From contig VXAY01002367.1 in the NCBI GenBank assembly GCA_013399855.1, positions 248,001 through 312,000 of the forward strand: DNA of 64,000 bases. The letters run 5' to 3'. The notes below the pieces were generated by a model, which was not told where the DNA came from, did no database searches, and saw nothing but the letters and a program-made list of their open reading frames with translations. The DNA is from Oxyruncus cristatus (taxonomy: Eukaryota; Chordata; Aves; Passeriformes; Cotingidae). Positions 13,077 through 26,257 of this stretch are shown here, in pieces (position 1 is the stretch's first letter; each line of letters opens with the position of its first letter). Both the position numbers and the translations under genes were made by a program.

Positions 13077-16000
13077 CCAGTCCCCTGAACTCCCAGAAAA
13101 TCTAAACTTTTTGGCTGCACTTAGATGAGAAAAATAACAATATTTGGATACTGATATTGTTTACAGGATTTTATTTATTATTATTATGTGGCAATAGACT
13201 ACCACATTTCTTTGATGTCTGAGTAGATATTAAAGAATTTAGAATTTTTATAGTGGAAAACTGGATGCTTGGATAAAGGGATCCGTTTCTTTGCAGCAGA
13301 ATGTAAAGTGCTGGCTACTGGAGCATTATTTTGCATATAGTTTGCATATAGAATGTGGTTCAATTGAGTATGAATCAAGTAGAGTTTGGAAGTGAAATTT
13401 AGACCTCTCAAAAGAAGCAAATGAAAAAATATATTTGTCATGTTTTGTCTCTGGTTAGAATTGTGGCCTTCACTGATTTGCAATAGTAAATCTGTAATGG
13501 AAAGAAACATTGTACTAATGGAAAAAGTAGGGGTGTGGATTTCAGCCAGACATGTCATTTTCTCATTTGCTTTTGTACCCTCCTTTTGCCTTTCTCCTGT
13601 CACCTAAGAAAATCCTTTTCCAGTGCCTGCAATTAGATGCTTACTACTGTCAAGTGTTCCTACCTAGTTATATATAAGAAATTAGTTGTGCTACATCAGT
13701 GACATAGTGCTTCTCATTCTGCCATGCATCAGTAATATTTCAAGCAAATTGGAGTGGTCTTTCTCCTTCACAGAAAAGAGGTTGTTTGTATTCAGTGACT
13801 GTTTCTTGGGGGTAGCATCTGTCCCAGATAGGAGCAGTATCTCTAACATCACTGCCCATGCAAGTGGGTTTAAGTTTGGAAAAAGACAGATAGGCTGCAG
13901 AGTTACTTTGCTCTTTCACGGGAGCAGAGAGATGTTCCAGGTGTACCTCTGTGCATTAGATCTACTTAAAAGGAGCGCTAATAAATCAATTCTCACTTTT
14001 AGTGTAGGTGCTTTACACTACAAAAGAGGAGAGAAAAACAGTGTTAACACTAAGAAACAGTGATTGTAGGAAGACAAACTGATGTGGGATTGTGGGACTG
14101 TGGTGTACATGCAACTGCTTTTAACACTGTATTTGGAAACTAAGACTATTTCTAACTCAATCTCCACAGATCCATGTTGTGCAGGTTAATATGGATACAT
14201 TATATTTTTTCTTCTGTAACAGGAATTTACAATTTCTAATCTTGCAAGTACCTAAGACAATGAGGAGAGTGTAGTGCAGTTCTTTTAAATGAGGTGAGAA
14301 TGGATTTTATAATGTTTAAGACTTTGAATTTCTGTAGATCATATATTTCAATGTGTTATGCTAAACACAGGCAATGGAGATTTACCCACAATTGTAATTA
14401 AGCAAAATCAGAATTCAAAACATGATGTTGCTGTAGTAGAGTAGATTTAATTAATGAGAGCTGAAAGATGGACATGTGCTTTTTCAACTAAGGAGATAAA
14501 GTCTTCTCATGCTTAAATTACACTTTTAATGTAATTAGTTAGGTAGGCACTGTATTTCACTATTTGTTCCAAAGAAAAGAGAGGGAATTTAGTACTTTGT
14601 GGCACAGCAGAGCACTGGAGCCAGAAGAGCTGGATTCTGTACTTCACTTTGGCCCTAATCCATCAATGAAAAAAAGGAAAACATACTGCATAGGTAAAAT
14701 TGCCATAAATAAAATGTCTGGGGTTTTTTAATTATTTTTATTAGAAAACAGTTGAAGACACCTGTTTTGCAATCTCTATGAGTCTAGCATAATAATTAAA
14801 TTTTGGCTTTTCAGAATACTGATTGAAAATTGATGAATGTATGAATAGTTTACAGAAGTGACAATTTTCTGGAGAGAATATTATTTATCTTAGACTACTA
14901 AATTAAAAAAAATGGTTTTGTGGTAAATTCTCAGGTCTCAGTCTTTTTTAAAAAGATAGACTTAAGGGAACTTAAAATCCCTTATAATTTAGTGATTTAG
15001 AAATTATCCTCTCTCATAATAACACTGTATCTACAGGTTGAACAGGAAATAATTTTTCTCAATTCAGCAGTTCCAGAAGAATTGTAAGATTATATTTCAT
15101 TAAATATCTAGAGGCAGAGGTGTATGAACATTCACATGAGTGACTGTTCATTCACTTATGCTGGTTCATTGGTCCAGTCTCCCTATGTGGCCTCTGCATT
15201 GCTCTGGAAATGACCCAGTGGGAACTAGCAATGACCTGGAAGGCTGAGAACTGTCTTGGCAATTATCATAGCAGTCAGGTAAGTAGTCAAGTGAACTTGT
15301 TTGCACTGTGGATATAAGAAAACAGGGATAATTTAGCATCTGCTGTGACTATTGCATATCCACAACTGAATCTTATTTTTACTCGGAAATCATTTTGCAC
15401 CCCATATAATTCACCACAGATAAAAAGAATACGGTTAACAGGGCTGTACATTGTGAGTGAAATGTAGGTTGGAAGGGTACAAATTGCCCTAAAGGGCTAC
15501 AATACCCAGCAGTATTGAAATTAGAGGCAGAGAACCCCTTAACCTCAATGAAAGCAACATGGAACCCCTGCAGAGTAGCAGTGTTTGGATGATAGCATAT
15601 TTTTCAGTCTGAAAGTGAATTAGCACAGTTGTAACAACAAATGATACAAGCTGGTATCTTAATATGTCAGAAAAAAAGTCAGTTTCAGGTCTAGTTGTAG
15701 GTCTTTTTTAATATGGTTTTGATATGTTGTGCCTGGAACCATAATTAAACTACCTTTGTTGAAGCAGCCCACAATGGGCATTTTTCATTCAGGGAATGAG
15801 AATTGATTGTCTCTTCAGCTGATCCAATGCTCATCTCTCTGAGCTAAGCCCAGGACAAAGATTTATACAACTGAATTTACAAACAAGGTAAAATGTATCA
15901 CTAACTACTTACTGAGTAAGAATTTAAATATAACTTCGAAGTAGCAAGAGCTGTAAACAGGAACTGGGTGGTGGTGTTCAAATTCACCTTTTCTTCCATA

Positions 16001-18032
16001 AAACAGCTGTAGGGTCTTTTAGGTGCAGTCCAAAGCCATTAGTGTGTGAAATTAGTGTAATTAACTTCTAGATGCTTGCTAGGAGATATTGATATGTTGC
16101 TTGATGATGACTCCTGTTCATTTGCATCTAAGATTTAATGATTAACCTTACAAATAAATACTTCATATTTTAGGCTAACTTTTTCAAAACCAAGTAAAAC
16201 AAGATAAAACCCACACAATAAACCACAAAACAATGACAAAACCCCCACCCCTGTTCATTTTTCTGTAACATTTTCTGTTGAAATGTGGTGAATTCTACAG
16301 TACGGGCAGATGTTTTCCCCTTAATAGTCTGAAGGCATCTTTCTGCTCATTTAGTTGACAGTATGACAAAAGCTATTTAGAATTACCAATTATAACATCT
16401 TTGCCTTGTCAGAAATAGAAAGGTGCAAATTAATCTGAGAATTAAGCAAATGCAAAGCTTAAGGAACCTAGAAGAAGCAAAGAAACTACAGGATTGGTAG
16501 CTGCACATCTCTCCTTCATTAAACTTGTGCCTCAAGCCCAGTCAATCCAAGGTAAAGTGCCGTGAACAAACTCCTACCATGAACCTACTATGTGCATGTA
16601 AATCCCTTGGTGTTGGTTCTGTGAACTATTGCAGGTTCTTAATGAAACAAAAAGTTAAGCACTGCTGTTTTGTCATGTTAGTACATGATAAAATAAAATT
16701 TAACACTACCAGTTTCAACTGCAATTTTCAGAAAGGAGTTAGTGGTGCAGAAATCTTTCAGAATTTATAATCACCTACTTCCTGTGTAAGTATTGAGTCT
16801 CCTAGTACAAAAAAAAAAGGTTGCAGGGATAAATTACTGGATTACTGTTTTCTAGAAACATTATGTGCTTTCCTCTGCAATCCTCATTCTACGACCTACA
16901 GATTCTTGCATGTGTCCTGGAACGGACTCCAAAGGAGAACAAACTCCAGGACTCTATTATAATGATCAAAGGCAGATTTATTTGTTTTAAACTTAAAACC
17001 TTTAAGTAATAAAAACATGTATATAAGAAATGAAAGATACTGTTTAGAGTGGTTGGTCTAGAAAGTTTGGATTCTCCACTCTAGATAAAAGAATTGTGAC
17101 TTGACCTATATTCATTTGCAAACCACTCCTTTCTTCTTAAATGCCTGTAATGGGTAATTCATTCTAGTTTGTTTTGTAGGACTCTAGATTGCACTGGGCT
17201 CTTTTCAGAATTCTGCTTTGGTCAAATCGTCTTAGTAGAGTTCAAACCTTTGTTACTGTAACTGTGATTCTTGGAGCCCACTGCTGGATAGCAGAGTATG
17301 TGATTTTAGTAAAAATCTACGCACAGCAAAATGACACTTCATTACTGATAAATTTGTTGTTGGTTGGAGAATCTAGTAGAAAGGGTCTGATTCCTGGAAA
17401 TTATATTAAATTTAAAAATATATAACTTGTCTAAGTGCCTAAAATCCATCACAGTAAGAATTTCTCTTCACATTTCTCCAACCTGTTGACCTCTTTGATT
17501 CAGTGATTTTCTGTCTGACAGACCTGTTTCTTAGCTAAAATGTCTCTTAGAGTTTTTGACAAAGTTCATATAAACTGGAACACATTCAACTATTGTTTTA
17601 ATGATCTTCTTTGAAGTTTCTGTAGTGAAATTCAGTTTACAAGATTTTCTTCAATGTGTAAGGCGAACTTCAGGAACATGTTACTGAATTCCTATAACAT
17701 TTTTTCTGCTAATAATAAGAAAAAAAACTTTTTTTCTTTCTAGTGGAAACTGCAAAAACATCTTACTTTGTTGGCTCAGGCAGTGTAGACTACTGCAGAA
17801 GCTGATCAGAGCTAACTCATTATTTTAACATCAAGGATGAATAAATTTCTTTGTTACAAAGTGTAAGGTGGATTCAATCTAACATCTGACCCCTCTGTTT
17901 TTTAATCTTGAAATTCTTGAAGTCTTGAATTTCCCTTGAATCTTTCTGACACTTTTTCATAGACCACATTATGCTTTTTAAACCTCTTTTCATTATTTTC
18001 GCTTTGACTTTTTAAGTAAATTGGTAAAGTGA
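13077..18032 (+). other. Intron 1 sequence, one possible MIR-like fragment
   Basis: No exon is recognised. A short stretch at about 14596-14660 (AGCACTGGAGCCAGAAGAGC) resembles the front of a MIR-type SINE core but is too short to be sure. The 134-codon antisense frame at 13199-13603 and the 125-codon frame at 13686-14063 have no recognisable motif. Confidence 0.5.
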
Positions 18033-18047
18033 AGTGATGGTATTACA

Positions 18048-18321
18048 GTGTCCTGGAGAAATTTGTGTCTTGTTGAAACTAGTGGGTCTTTCACTGATTT
18101 TAGTGTTCTTCTTGAGAACACATGCAGAATCATTTCTGAGGAGAAAAGACAACGCAGAAAGAACCGAGTCTTGCCAGTACCACCCAAGGAGACTTTCTGC
18201 TGTGCCTTTTGCAACCGGACTTGTCTATCTCACATTGGCCTTCTTAGCCATCAACGTGCTTGTAGCAAGCGTGGGTAGAGTCCTTCTCAAATCTTCGTTC
18301 GTGAAGCCTAGCCATGATGAT
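18048..18321 (+). mobile_element. Relic of LINE ORF2 C-terminus with C2HC finger and ATG tail
   Basis: A frame open for 76 codons (18048-18278, closed by TAG) contains Trp-Arg near its start, the basic tract EEKRQRRKNR at codons 31-40, and FCNRTCLSHIGLLSHQRAC. The last gives a Cys-x2-Cys-x12-His-x3-Cys finger (Cys52, Cys55, His68, Cys72). This order of W-R, basic EEKRxRRK tract, then xRxCxSxIGLxSHxRxC closely resembles the C-terminal end of reverse-transcriptase ORFs of some animal non-LTR retrotransposons; I compare from memory. About 25 bases after the stop comes GAAGCCTAGCCATGATGATG, a short trinucleotide tail as seen on some LINE 3' ends. The finger spacing differs from those of L1 and R2, so I do not assign a clade. 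No reverse-transcriptase motifs are seen upstream, so it is a 5'-truncated copy. The open frame in this AT-rich setting is unusual. The left end is not a mapped boundary. Confidence 0.55.
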
Positions 18322-20701
18322 GAGTGTTCTTACTTTTAGAGAGCTATAAATTTGAATTGGGCCTATTGGCTTTGTTAGGAATGTTTGAACAATTCCAAAG
18401 GCTATTATACTATAGCTTCCGTAAGTTACCTGCTAGTGAAGAGGTGTCATCTCTCAGTATTTAGATCTTTACGGCTTCTCTTCCTCTTCTTTAATTTCTG
18501 TTTCTTATCTGTATGGGTGCACACTAAATTATAAGCTGCCATTATCTGATTCACTGAAATAAGCTCAACTATGAAAAAAGGATTTCTTCATTTTGCTCTG
18601 TAAGCACAGTGTGAGGAAGGCTCTTTACACCATCTCTGAAACAACACCAGATTAAGGCACCTTTGGAAATAATGGAGAAAATGAAACACTTTTTTGCTGT
18701 CTCTGGTAACTTTTTTTTTTTTTTATAGCTCTAACTGTTTTGTTGTGGAAAAGACTTAATATCTTACCGTGGTTTTAATGATTAGGTTTATATAACCCTA
18801 ACGACCCCAGAAGCCATCTCCTACATCTTCTTGAAGAGAATGCGAGAATAAACTCAAATGTGCTGGAGATAAGGTCATTTTAGTGAAGCCTTTAAAAAGA
18901 TATTAAAGAAAGTTGCCTTCTCACCATATTTAGGTCCAGGTAAAAGGAACAGAAAAATCCAGGAGAACTTTCAATGATAACAACCTATTATTGTATCAAG
19001 AACAGGACAAGGAACTGAGCTTACCGCCTTCTGGGGAAACTTTTAATATTTTTAAGCACGTGTAGGCCACAATGATTGACATTTTCATAAATGTTTGTAC
19101 TGTAGAGAGATTGGTAAATTGCCAAGCAATTGCTAGTGAAATGTAAAAGAAACCCTCTCTTAAATATTATGTTATACAGCAGAAGACTGAAAAAGTGTTT
19201 CTGTATGAGAATTTTGCATAAAACAATTATGTACTGAGAAATTCTCATGCGAATGCAACGGTAGCATTATTAAATGTAAACAGTTAAAATGCAAATATCA
19301 CTGTACCAGTTGATAGTTAAAAAGTGTTTCAGTTTGTTTGCTTTGCAGCAGTGTATGTGAAACATGAAACATAAAATTGAATATTATGAAAATATTTGAT
19401 CGTATTGGAATTTTTTACTTATTGGAATTCTTTTTTAATTTAATTTGATTTCAGGATAAAGGAGTTCTCAATTTTTTACTCAGATGCCCAGTCTTAAAAA
19501 TAATCTGACATAATAAATCAGCTTGATATGAGCAATGATTGCAGAATTCAAATGGATTCTTCTAAATTTTTATTACATTTTTCTTATACATATTTAATAC
19601 AAAATGTGTAGAGACTTTATAAGTTTTCTTATATTCATTTCAAGCATATAATTTGTCTTTATTTCAAATTATATATAACTGTAAATATTTGCGTGTGTGG
19701 ATGTGTTTTCATCACTAGCTATGCTTATAAAATTATAGATATGATGATTGTATTTTGTATTTTAAAAGTTTTTAGAGGTTCAGTGTCTCAATGTATATGT
19801 TTGTCCTGAGAAAGGGTGTGAAGTATATATTGTAAAATGCTCACCTTCTTTCAAAGACAAGCTTATGACGGTAGGAATCAAGCTGTTATAGTGGCCCTTT
19901 GGATATTTCTAATTATGAGAATGGAGGAATTTCTGGATTCATCCCTGTTCTCTCCAAAGCCTACTCCTACTTCCTACTGAGGAAGCAATATGGGGCATCT
20001 TGTCTGTTAATATTAAAAAAAAAGACCTTTATTCACTTAAGTTCTCTTGCACGATGCAGGTGCTATGCAGGTTGCCTCAAAATTGCAGATGAGTGTTATA
20101 TTGTCAGTGGTAGAATTTCCTACTGCAGATGTAACCCTTTTGCAGTTACCTCCATGCTACTAGTTGCAGCAAGTATTGTCCAGTGTTGTGAATACACACT
20201 TTAAGTGCTAATTTTATAAAAATAAATAATTAATTTATCTTAGTAAAATAACACTTTTTTCATTATAGTCTTTGTAATTCAGAATTTCCTCACAGTTCTG
20301 AAAATAATTTAATGGAAATTCTGGTCATGATGGGATCAAGGCATATGACTGACAGATATTCACATCATACCTAGTACATTAAAAGGCACTTAGGATTGCA
20401 TTACTTCTGCCTAAAGCAATGACAAAAATGTTCAAGTCCTAAAAAAACATATCTGCAACAGAATAGTTTTTATGTCGTTTTAAGTATAAATATTGAAAGA
20501 CGATTGATATGGTTAACGGCATTTATTTGAGGGCTTATAGGTTTTGTAAACAACTTTGTTTTCCCTTCTTTTTGATTTCACTTCTATTGCCTTTTGTGTA
20601 TATATAGGCACACAATTAATAAAACTCTTTTGATGAATTTCAGGAAGATAATACATTCCCTTTTCAGCTTGCCCAGCCATGGGGAGAGGACAGTCAGATT
20701 T
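18322..20701 (+). other. Intron 1 sequence, AT-rich
   Basis: No exon or known repeat is recognised. Bases 19260-19780 are especially AT-rich with many ATAT/TTTTA runs. The 101-codon frame at 19899-20204 shows no domain. Confidence 0.55.
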
Positions 20702-21112
20702 CAGAGAACCATAGAGAGGTTTGAATTGGAAGGGACTGTTTAAAGATCATCTAGTACAACCCATCTATAGGCAGGAACATCTTTCTCTAGCCCATGTTGT
20801 TCAAAACCCCATCTAAGCTGATCTGGAACACTTCCAGGGATGGGGCATCCACAGCTTCTGTGGGCAACCTCTTCTAGTGCCTCACTGACCTCGTAGTAGA
20901 GAATTTCTTCCTGATACACAGTCTAAATCTACTCTCTTCCACTGTAAACAGTTGCCTCATTCTGCCACTACCAACTCTGGGAAAAAGTCTCTCTCCAGCT
21001 TTCATAAATGCTCCCTTTAAGTATTGAAAGGTTGCAATAAGGTCTCACTGGAGTGTTCTCTTGTCCAGGCTGAACAACCCCAACTCTTTTAACCTTTCAT
21101 CATAGGAGATGT
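20702..21112 (-). repeat. CR1 LINE 3' end (antisense), about 410 bp
   Basis: It reads as the reverse complement of CR1: AACCATAGAGAGGTTTGAAT, AAGATCATCTAGTACAACCC, CCAGGGATGGGGCATCCACA, TTCCTGATACACAGTCTAAA and CCAGGCTGAACAACCCCAAC are in the expected order. The 3' tail is at the left edge and the 5' truncation is at the right. Confidence 0.95.
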
Positions 21113-21749
21113 CCTTTTCACTTAATTTTGAAATGTGTTAATGACAAGGACTTATTTGTGGTTAAGATAGGCTGAATTATTCACAGATCTGAAAACTGAG
21201 GCAGGAAATTGGAAATTGTAGAAGGATAGTAAGAAAGAGTGAAGGACATCTAGAACTATTACTTATTGTGGATTATAGAGATGTCACGAATCTGGACTAG
21301 TGGGTTAGAAGAGTATGACCAGTTTCCATTTAATTTGAAAAATGTATTTCTAGTTTTCTGATGTTCAGGCAAGGAAGTGAGAAGTAGAATTCTAGAAGGC
21401 AAACCTTCACCAGTTATGAAGGGAAAAGAAAAGGAACATAGTCGTTCTTGGAGTCTGTTGTAGGCAGCTAGGTCAGAAGAGTAGAATGGCTAGAAACATA
21501 CAAATGATTTGGTGTGGTTGAGTTGGAGAGCACCAGATATTCAATTCCAAAATTGGTATGTAAGGGTAGAGAAGGTTTGACATAAGAAAAATTTTATTAA
21601 AAAAAAAAAAGTTATTGTGATCAGCATTTCTTATATTTGGACATGACTAAGAGATGAGAATCTCCATTTGAAAGCCAATTAGGGTGAAAATGACTGTGAA
21701 ATGGCAACATTTATGGGTTTAGGAAGGAACGACTAGTAGAACATGAACA
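21113..21749 (+). other. Intron 1 sequence between two CR1 copies; origin unclear
   Basis: This purine-rich segment lies between the antisense CR1 and an older sense CR1. Its composition and position suggest it could be the more decayed upstream part of the older element, but I could not align it. An A-run lies at about 21600-21611. Confidence 0.35.
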
Positions 21750-23275
21750 ATTGAATTCAAAAAAGCATACTTTAATGAACCTGGGGACCTAGTAGAAATG
21801 GTCTCCTGGGAAAACAATCTAAAGGATAAATGAGTGAAGGAGAGCTAGCAGTTACTGAAAGAGAACATGTTAAAAAGCAGAGCTGAAAACTATCACAATG
21901 GGGAGGGAAGACAGAAAATGTATTTAGAAATATGGATGCATCATGCTACACAAATAAACATGAAAGCTTTGGGGGAAAAATTCTGAAGGTGTTAGAATGA
22001 TGCATTGGAAAGATAAAAAGATAGCGCTGGTTCATTGCTTAGCAAGAAAGAATAACAAGAAAAAGAAAAAGAAATCCCCTTCTATAGGCATGTCTTTAAC
22101 CAAAAAAACATTATCAAATAGGTGCAAACAGAATTGGGAAGGAACAATTTAAAGAATATTAATGTAACATGATGTATTCGTGTTGACAGGATCCAATTAA
22201 ATTTACCCTTAAGTACTTAGAAAACCTAGCCAGCCTAATCCCTGAAACATTAGCAAATGGTACCTAACTTTAAAAAAGGAAAAATAGACTATTGTAGAAT
22301 TACAGATGAATCAGTGTAATTTCAACATCTGGAAAGTTACTGGAGTGAGTTATTAGTATTCTTTGTGTACGTACAGAGAAGATAAAGTAATAAAAACAGC
22401 TAGAATGGTTTTGTCAAAAACAATCACATCAATGTACTCTAATTACTTTCTTTGATGGGATTTCAGGCTTAATCGGATCTGAGGACAGATAGGATTATTT
22501 TTGACTTCAGGCAAGGTTTCTGACACTGTCCCATAAAGAAGTCCATGAATAAATTAGGACAATATGATCTAGATGAAATTAAGACAAGGTACTTAACCAG
22601 TTGGAAATGACACTTAAAGCTGAGTTATCAATATCTGACTATCAAGATGGGTCAACAGTGCTGGGCCTGTTTTTTTCAACATTCTTGTAAATTACTTTGT
22701 GGCAGACTATATAAATATGTATGTATTTAATATATTTTATGGATGAAATGTGAGAGTTTGGTAGCTTTTTGACAATAGGAAAGAAGGATTATTGTCATAG
22801 AAAATTTTTGATGTTTTATTCACTGTGCTGAAATTTGGTAATAAATAACTGTAAAATGCTTAGTGGGCAGGGTAAAAATGAGAATAAAGGAAAAGGTATT
22901 TATTCTAAAGATCAGCATCTGCATACCAGAGTGGACCACAGACTTTGTCAGCTAAAAAAATGATGGTTTTGAAAAATAAACATTGGATGTTATTCTGGTT
23001 GTATTAACCAGAGTGCCATATGCAGTATTTGTAAGTTAATACTTTTACTCTGGACTTGATGAAGACTTGACTGTGAGGTAATGTGTCCATTCCTTGCCTC
23101 CATATTTTAGAAAACAGCTGAAAATTATTACATGCCCAGAGGAGAGTCGCAAAATTACAAGAGGTATGGAAAATTCCCTTTTGAGCCATGAAGACATATT
23201 TAACTGATTTCATCTAAATGGTGCGACTCAAGATAATAGATTTTCAGTATGCAAGACTGTTATAGACAAAAGACA
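21750..23275 (+). repeat. Ancient decayed CR1/L3-like LINE, ORF2 region, about 1.5 kb
   Basis: Several stretches fall in the order of the amniote CR1 ORF2 reverse-transcriptase region as I remember it. These are GGGACCTAGTAGAAATGGTC with TCTCCTGGGAAAACA; GAGCTAGCAGTTACTGAAAG; GGTTTCTGACACTGTCCCAT (the Phe-Asp-x-Val-Pro block); CAGTGCTGGGCCTG with TTCAACATTCTTGT; TTATTCTGGTTGTATTAACC; GCCCAGAGGAGAGTCGCAAA; and ATAGATTTTCAGTATGCAAG. All frames are broken. It is much more diverged than the other CR1 copies and covers far more of the element, which suggests insertion before the bird radiation. The ends are approximate. Confidence 0.75.
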
Positions 23276-26257
23276 TCTGTGTGTATAAACAGGTAATAAG
23301 TAGCTTATCTGAAAAAAAAACAAAATGAAAAAACAAACTAGAGGGAGCAACCAATCAAAAGCCAGTGCTTTAGACTAGGTATGTGGAAAAAACCTTCAAC
23401 GTTATGAATGAAATGCAGAAATGCTGACTAATGGGAAATGGTGAGGGTTCTCTTTCACCGGGGATTTTTAAGGAAAAAAAAAAATCTGACCTATATTGAC
23501 TAGCTACACTTTACTCTGCTTTTGGGATAAGCAAGTGACTTCATTACTCCTGTACACTCTGGCAACCCTCCTTTTTTTCTGGTTTGTTGCAAAATGCTAT
23601 GTCAAAATTCTGATTTCCCCTGATCTCTGTTATTTTTAAACTTCGATTTAGTTTAATGTGACTTTTAAATTTGATCTTTGTATGTGGGAAACCCGACAGG
23701 TTATCTCAAATATGATGCCTTCCTAATTAATCAGTTAATACTAATACATACAGAGGGAGGGAACAGAGCTTCTGAATCTGCTCAGGGTGTCACTTGCCAG
23801 ACTGCTGCTATTTATTACTCCACAGATACTCTCTCTACAGTTTTGCATGAATGCTTTTCTGTCTTGTGAATGCTCCAGATGGGCATCTGGAACACAGCAG
23901 TCTCTCTGCTATGGACTGAGAATGTCACCTCTCCAGGCTATGATCTTGTTTATTTGGGGCTATTTGATGGAAATGGCAGCCACCATATCTGAACACATCA
24001 CATAAAAACTAGCTGGAGTCACAAATTTTCTCCCGAGGCAATTCCAGTATTTTGTGATTTGTTTTCTGTCTCCCTCACCAGATTAGATCTCCTCCATCAC
24101 ATTGGTTTCATTTAGGGGAGGCTGCAGTGCCTCATGGAAGATGTAGTTCAGACAGGCTAACGGGTATTTCACCACCACCTTAGAGCAACTTGCGCTGGGT
24201 ATTCCATTTGCTTGCATGACTTTTGTACCAAATCAATCATATAAGCCTTCATAGAGTTATTCCTGATTTGTGCCTGTGTAAGCAAGAGAACCCTAAGCAA
24301 AACAAGTCAAACACTGTGACTCAGTAACAAAACAGGACCTCAGTTCATAATTGGAGGATTTTTTTTTTCCCCAAATATTTCCTCCTTTCATTTAAAAAAC
24401 TGAGACATTCATATGAAAGTAGATATTTTATTTTCATTGATGATGAAATTAGTTTCCACAGATATCCCCATCTTTGTTGCTTCAAAAAAGGAAAAAAAAA
24501 AAAGAAAAGGATTCTTGGCTGGAGTAAGGAAAGACATGGCTTCAGGAGCAGCAGTGATGTAATAATGTCATGTTTTGTTTATTTTGCTTCTGCACAGCTG
24601 ATGGGTGGTACTTAGGGGGATTCTGGTTTTGAAGCAGGATTTTTCTGTTTTTCACTGTTGAAGTGATTATGTAAGAAAAGTTGTTTGGTTTGGGTTTGTG
24701 GAGATTTTTTATTATTTCTGGAAAAAACAGTCACATTTTCCCTTGAATACATGATACTTTAGTATATACAGTTTATTTATTCTGAAAAATATATTGTAGA
24801 CCACCATGTCATATTATTTTTCCATATAAGTTTAATAAAGCGGTAAACATTCCTTGAAAGCATTTAAGTGTTTGCTTTATGGGGATAATGAAATAAACTT
24901 TACACAGAACTTCTGTCCATTTAAACTGTAGCAACCATATTTCTTCATCCATTGTAATTTTTTTGTTTCGGGCCCAGCAAATGGCAAGTATAGTTTTCAT
25001 TTTTCATTTACGTTCATCGATTGATTAGTTTTGCATTTGCATTTTATTTCTCTTCCCTTGGTCATTGGATTTTTTTTTTTATATGGCTCATGTCCAGTTG
25101 CTAAGTGGTAGGAATTTCCAGATCGGTCTTATACTTGTTTTATAGCAAAACCTGCATGGTTTTGCCAAGGTGCTTGGCATGGAAAGCCAAGGTGCTTTTT
25201 TTGATTTATATGTATTTTCATGGGTCTTATTTTCAGACTTTTACAGACTTGTTTTCAGTCCTTTTACATGGGACGTGATATCTAGTATTTGCCTTTTTTT
25301 TCAATCCTCAGCAAAAGTAAATTATTCTGCTTTCATTTCCTTTCCTTTTCTCAGAAGAGGATGGGCAGGAAAACCTAGAAAACTGACTTCTAGGCCAGGG
25401 TACCAGAAGAAGTACCTGTCTAATGGAAAATCCATGTGAGCTTGCTTCCTTGTCCGAACATCACCACCACTGAGATGTTTCTGTTGATGGAGGAGTGTGG
25501 AAAGCCACTGTCACGGCATTAATAGGCCCTGCAAGCACCAAGCTAAAATAGGAGCAACTCATCTAGCAGGTCCTCCCTGCTTTCTATTCCAGATAGCTCG
25601 TCAATCATTTTGACTCGTGTCTGCTTCTATCATAGCTGGATTTTGTCTTGTTAGTCTGTTTCTAGTAGTAAAATCAAGCAGCATTAATACCAGAGCTGCA
25701 GAGCTACATCTACTGTATTGGCTTTTATCTGTGACTTTAAAACTCCTCAGGGCTTTGTCTCTGTTATTCAGTATAATTAAATATTTTAAGCACTATGTAA
25801 CTTTTGGCAGTATCAGCTTATATAACAGAATGCAGAAAAAATATTTTTTGATAGCATTGGTGGTTTGTATTTTTCATGAAGCAGGATGATATTTCAATTT
25901 ATTTGTTTGGATTTGGATATAGTAAAATCTTATTACAGAAAGCTGAATTATACTGCAATCTCTAGTAAAGCAGACATGAAGTCAATTAAATAATTTACTA
26001 CTTTGCCTTTTTCTTATCTTTAATTGAATCTAGCCCATCTCAATTGGACAAACAGGGCTCTTTGAAGTTTTCCCTTTATGTCAGCTTATATGTATGGGCC
26101 TATATAACCAGGTTTGAAGCTTGTGATTGACCATCTTATAAAAGCAATTAATGCAATATTTTTTAAAAATAGCAGTAGAAATCTTGGTGATTCTTTGCCC
26201 AGTACTTTGATCTAAGTCTTGCAGCATATAACTCCCTTGTTCAAAGAATGATCAGTT
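23276..26257 (+). other. Intron 1 sequence with a nested inverted repeat
   Basis: No exon is seen. It contains A-rich and T-rich runs, GCCTCATGGAAGATGTAGTT at about 24129-24148, and the inverted repeat at 25163-25192. Small open frames (89-90 codons at 25170-25439 and 25617-25889) show no recognisable domain. Confidence 0.55.

Noticed and set aside
18034..18339. 101-codon frame over the LINE relic, with hydrophobic segments
   Set aside because: It overlaps the C2HC frame in a different phase. The relic's coding phase is fixed by the finger motif, so this frame is a shadow.
24129..24150. GCCTCATGGAAGATGTAGTT, reminiscent of old DNA-transposon ends
   Set aside because: It is a single short string with no matching inverted terminal partner found nearby.
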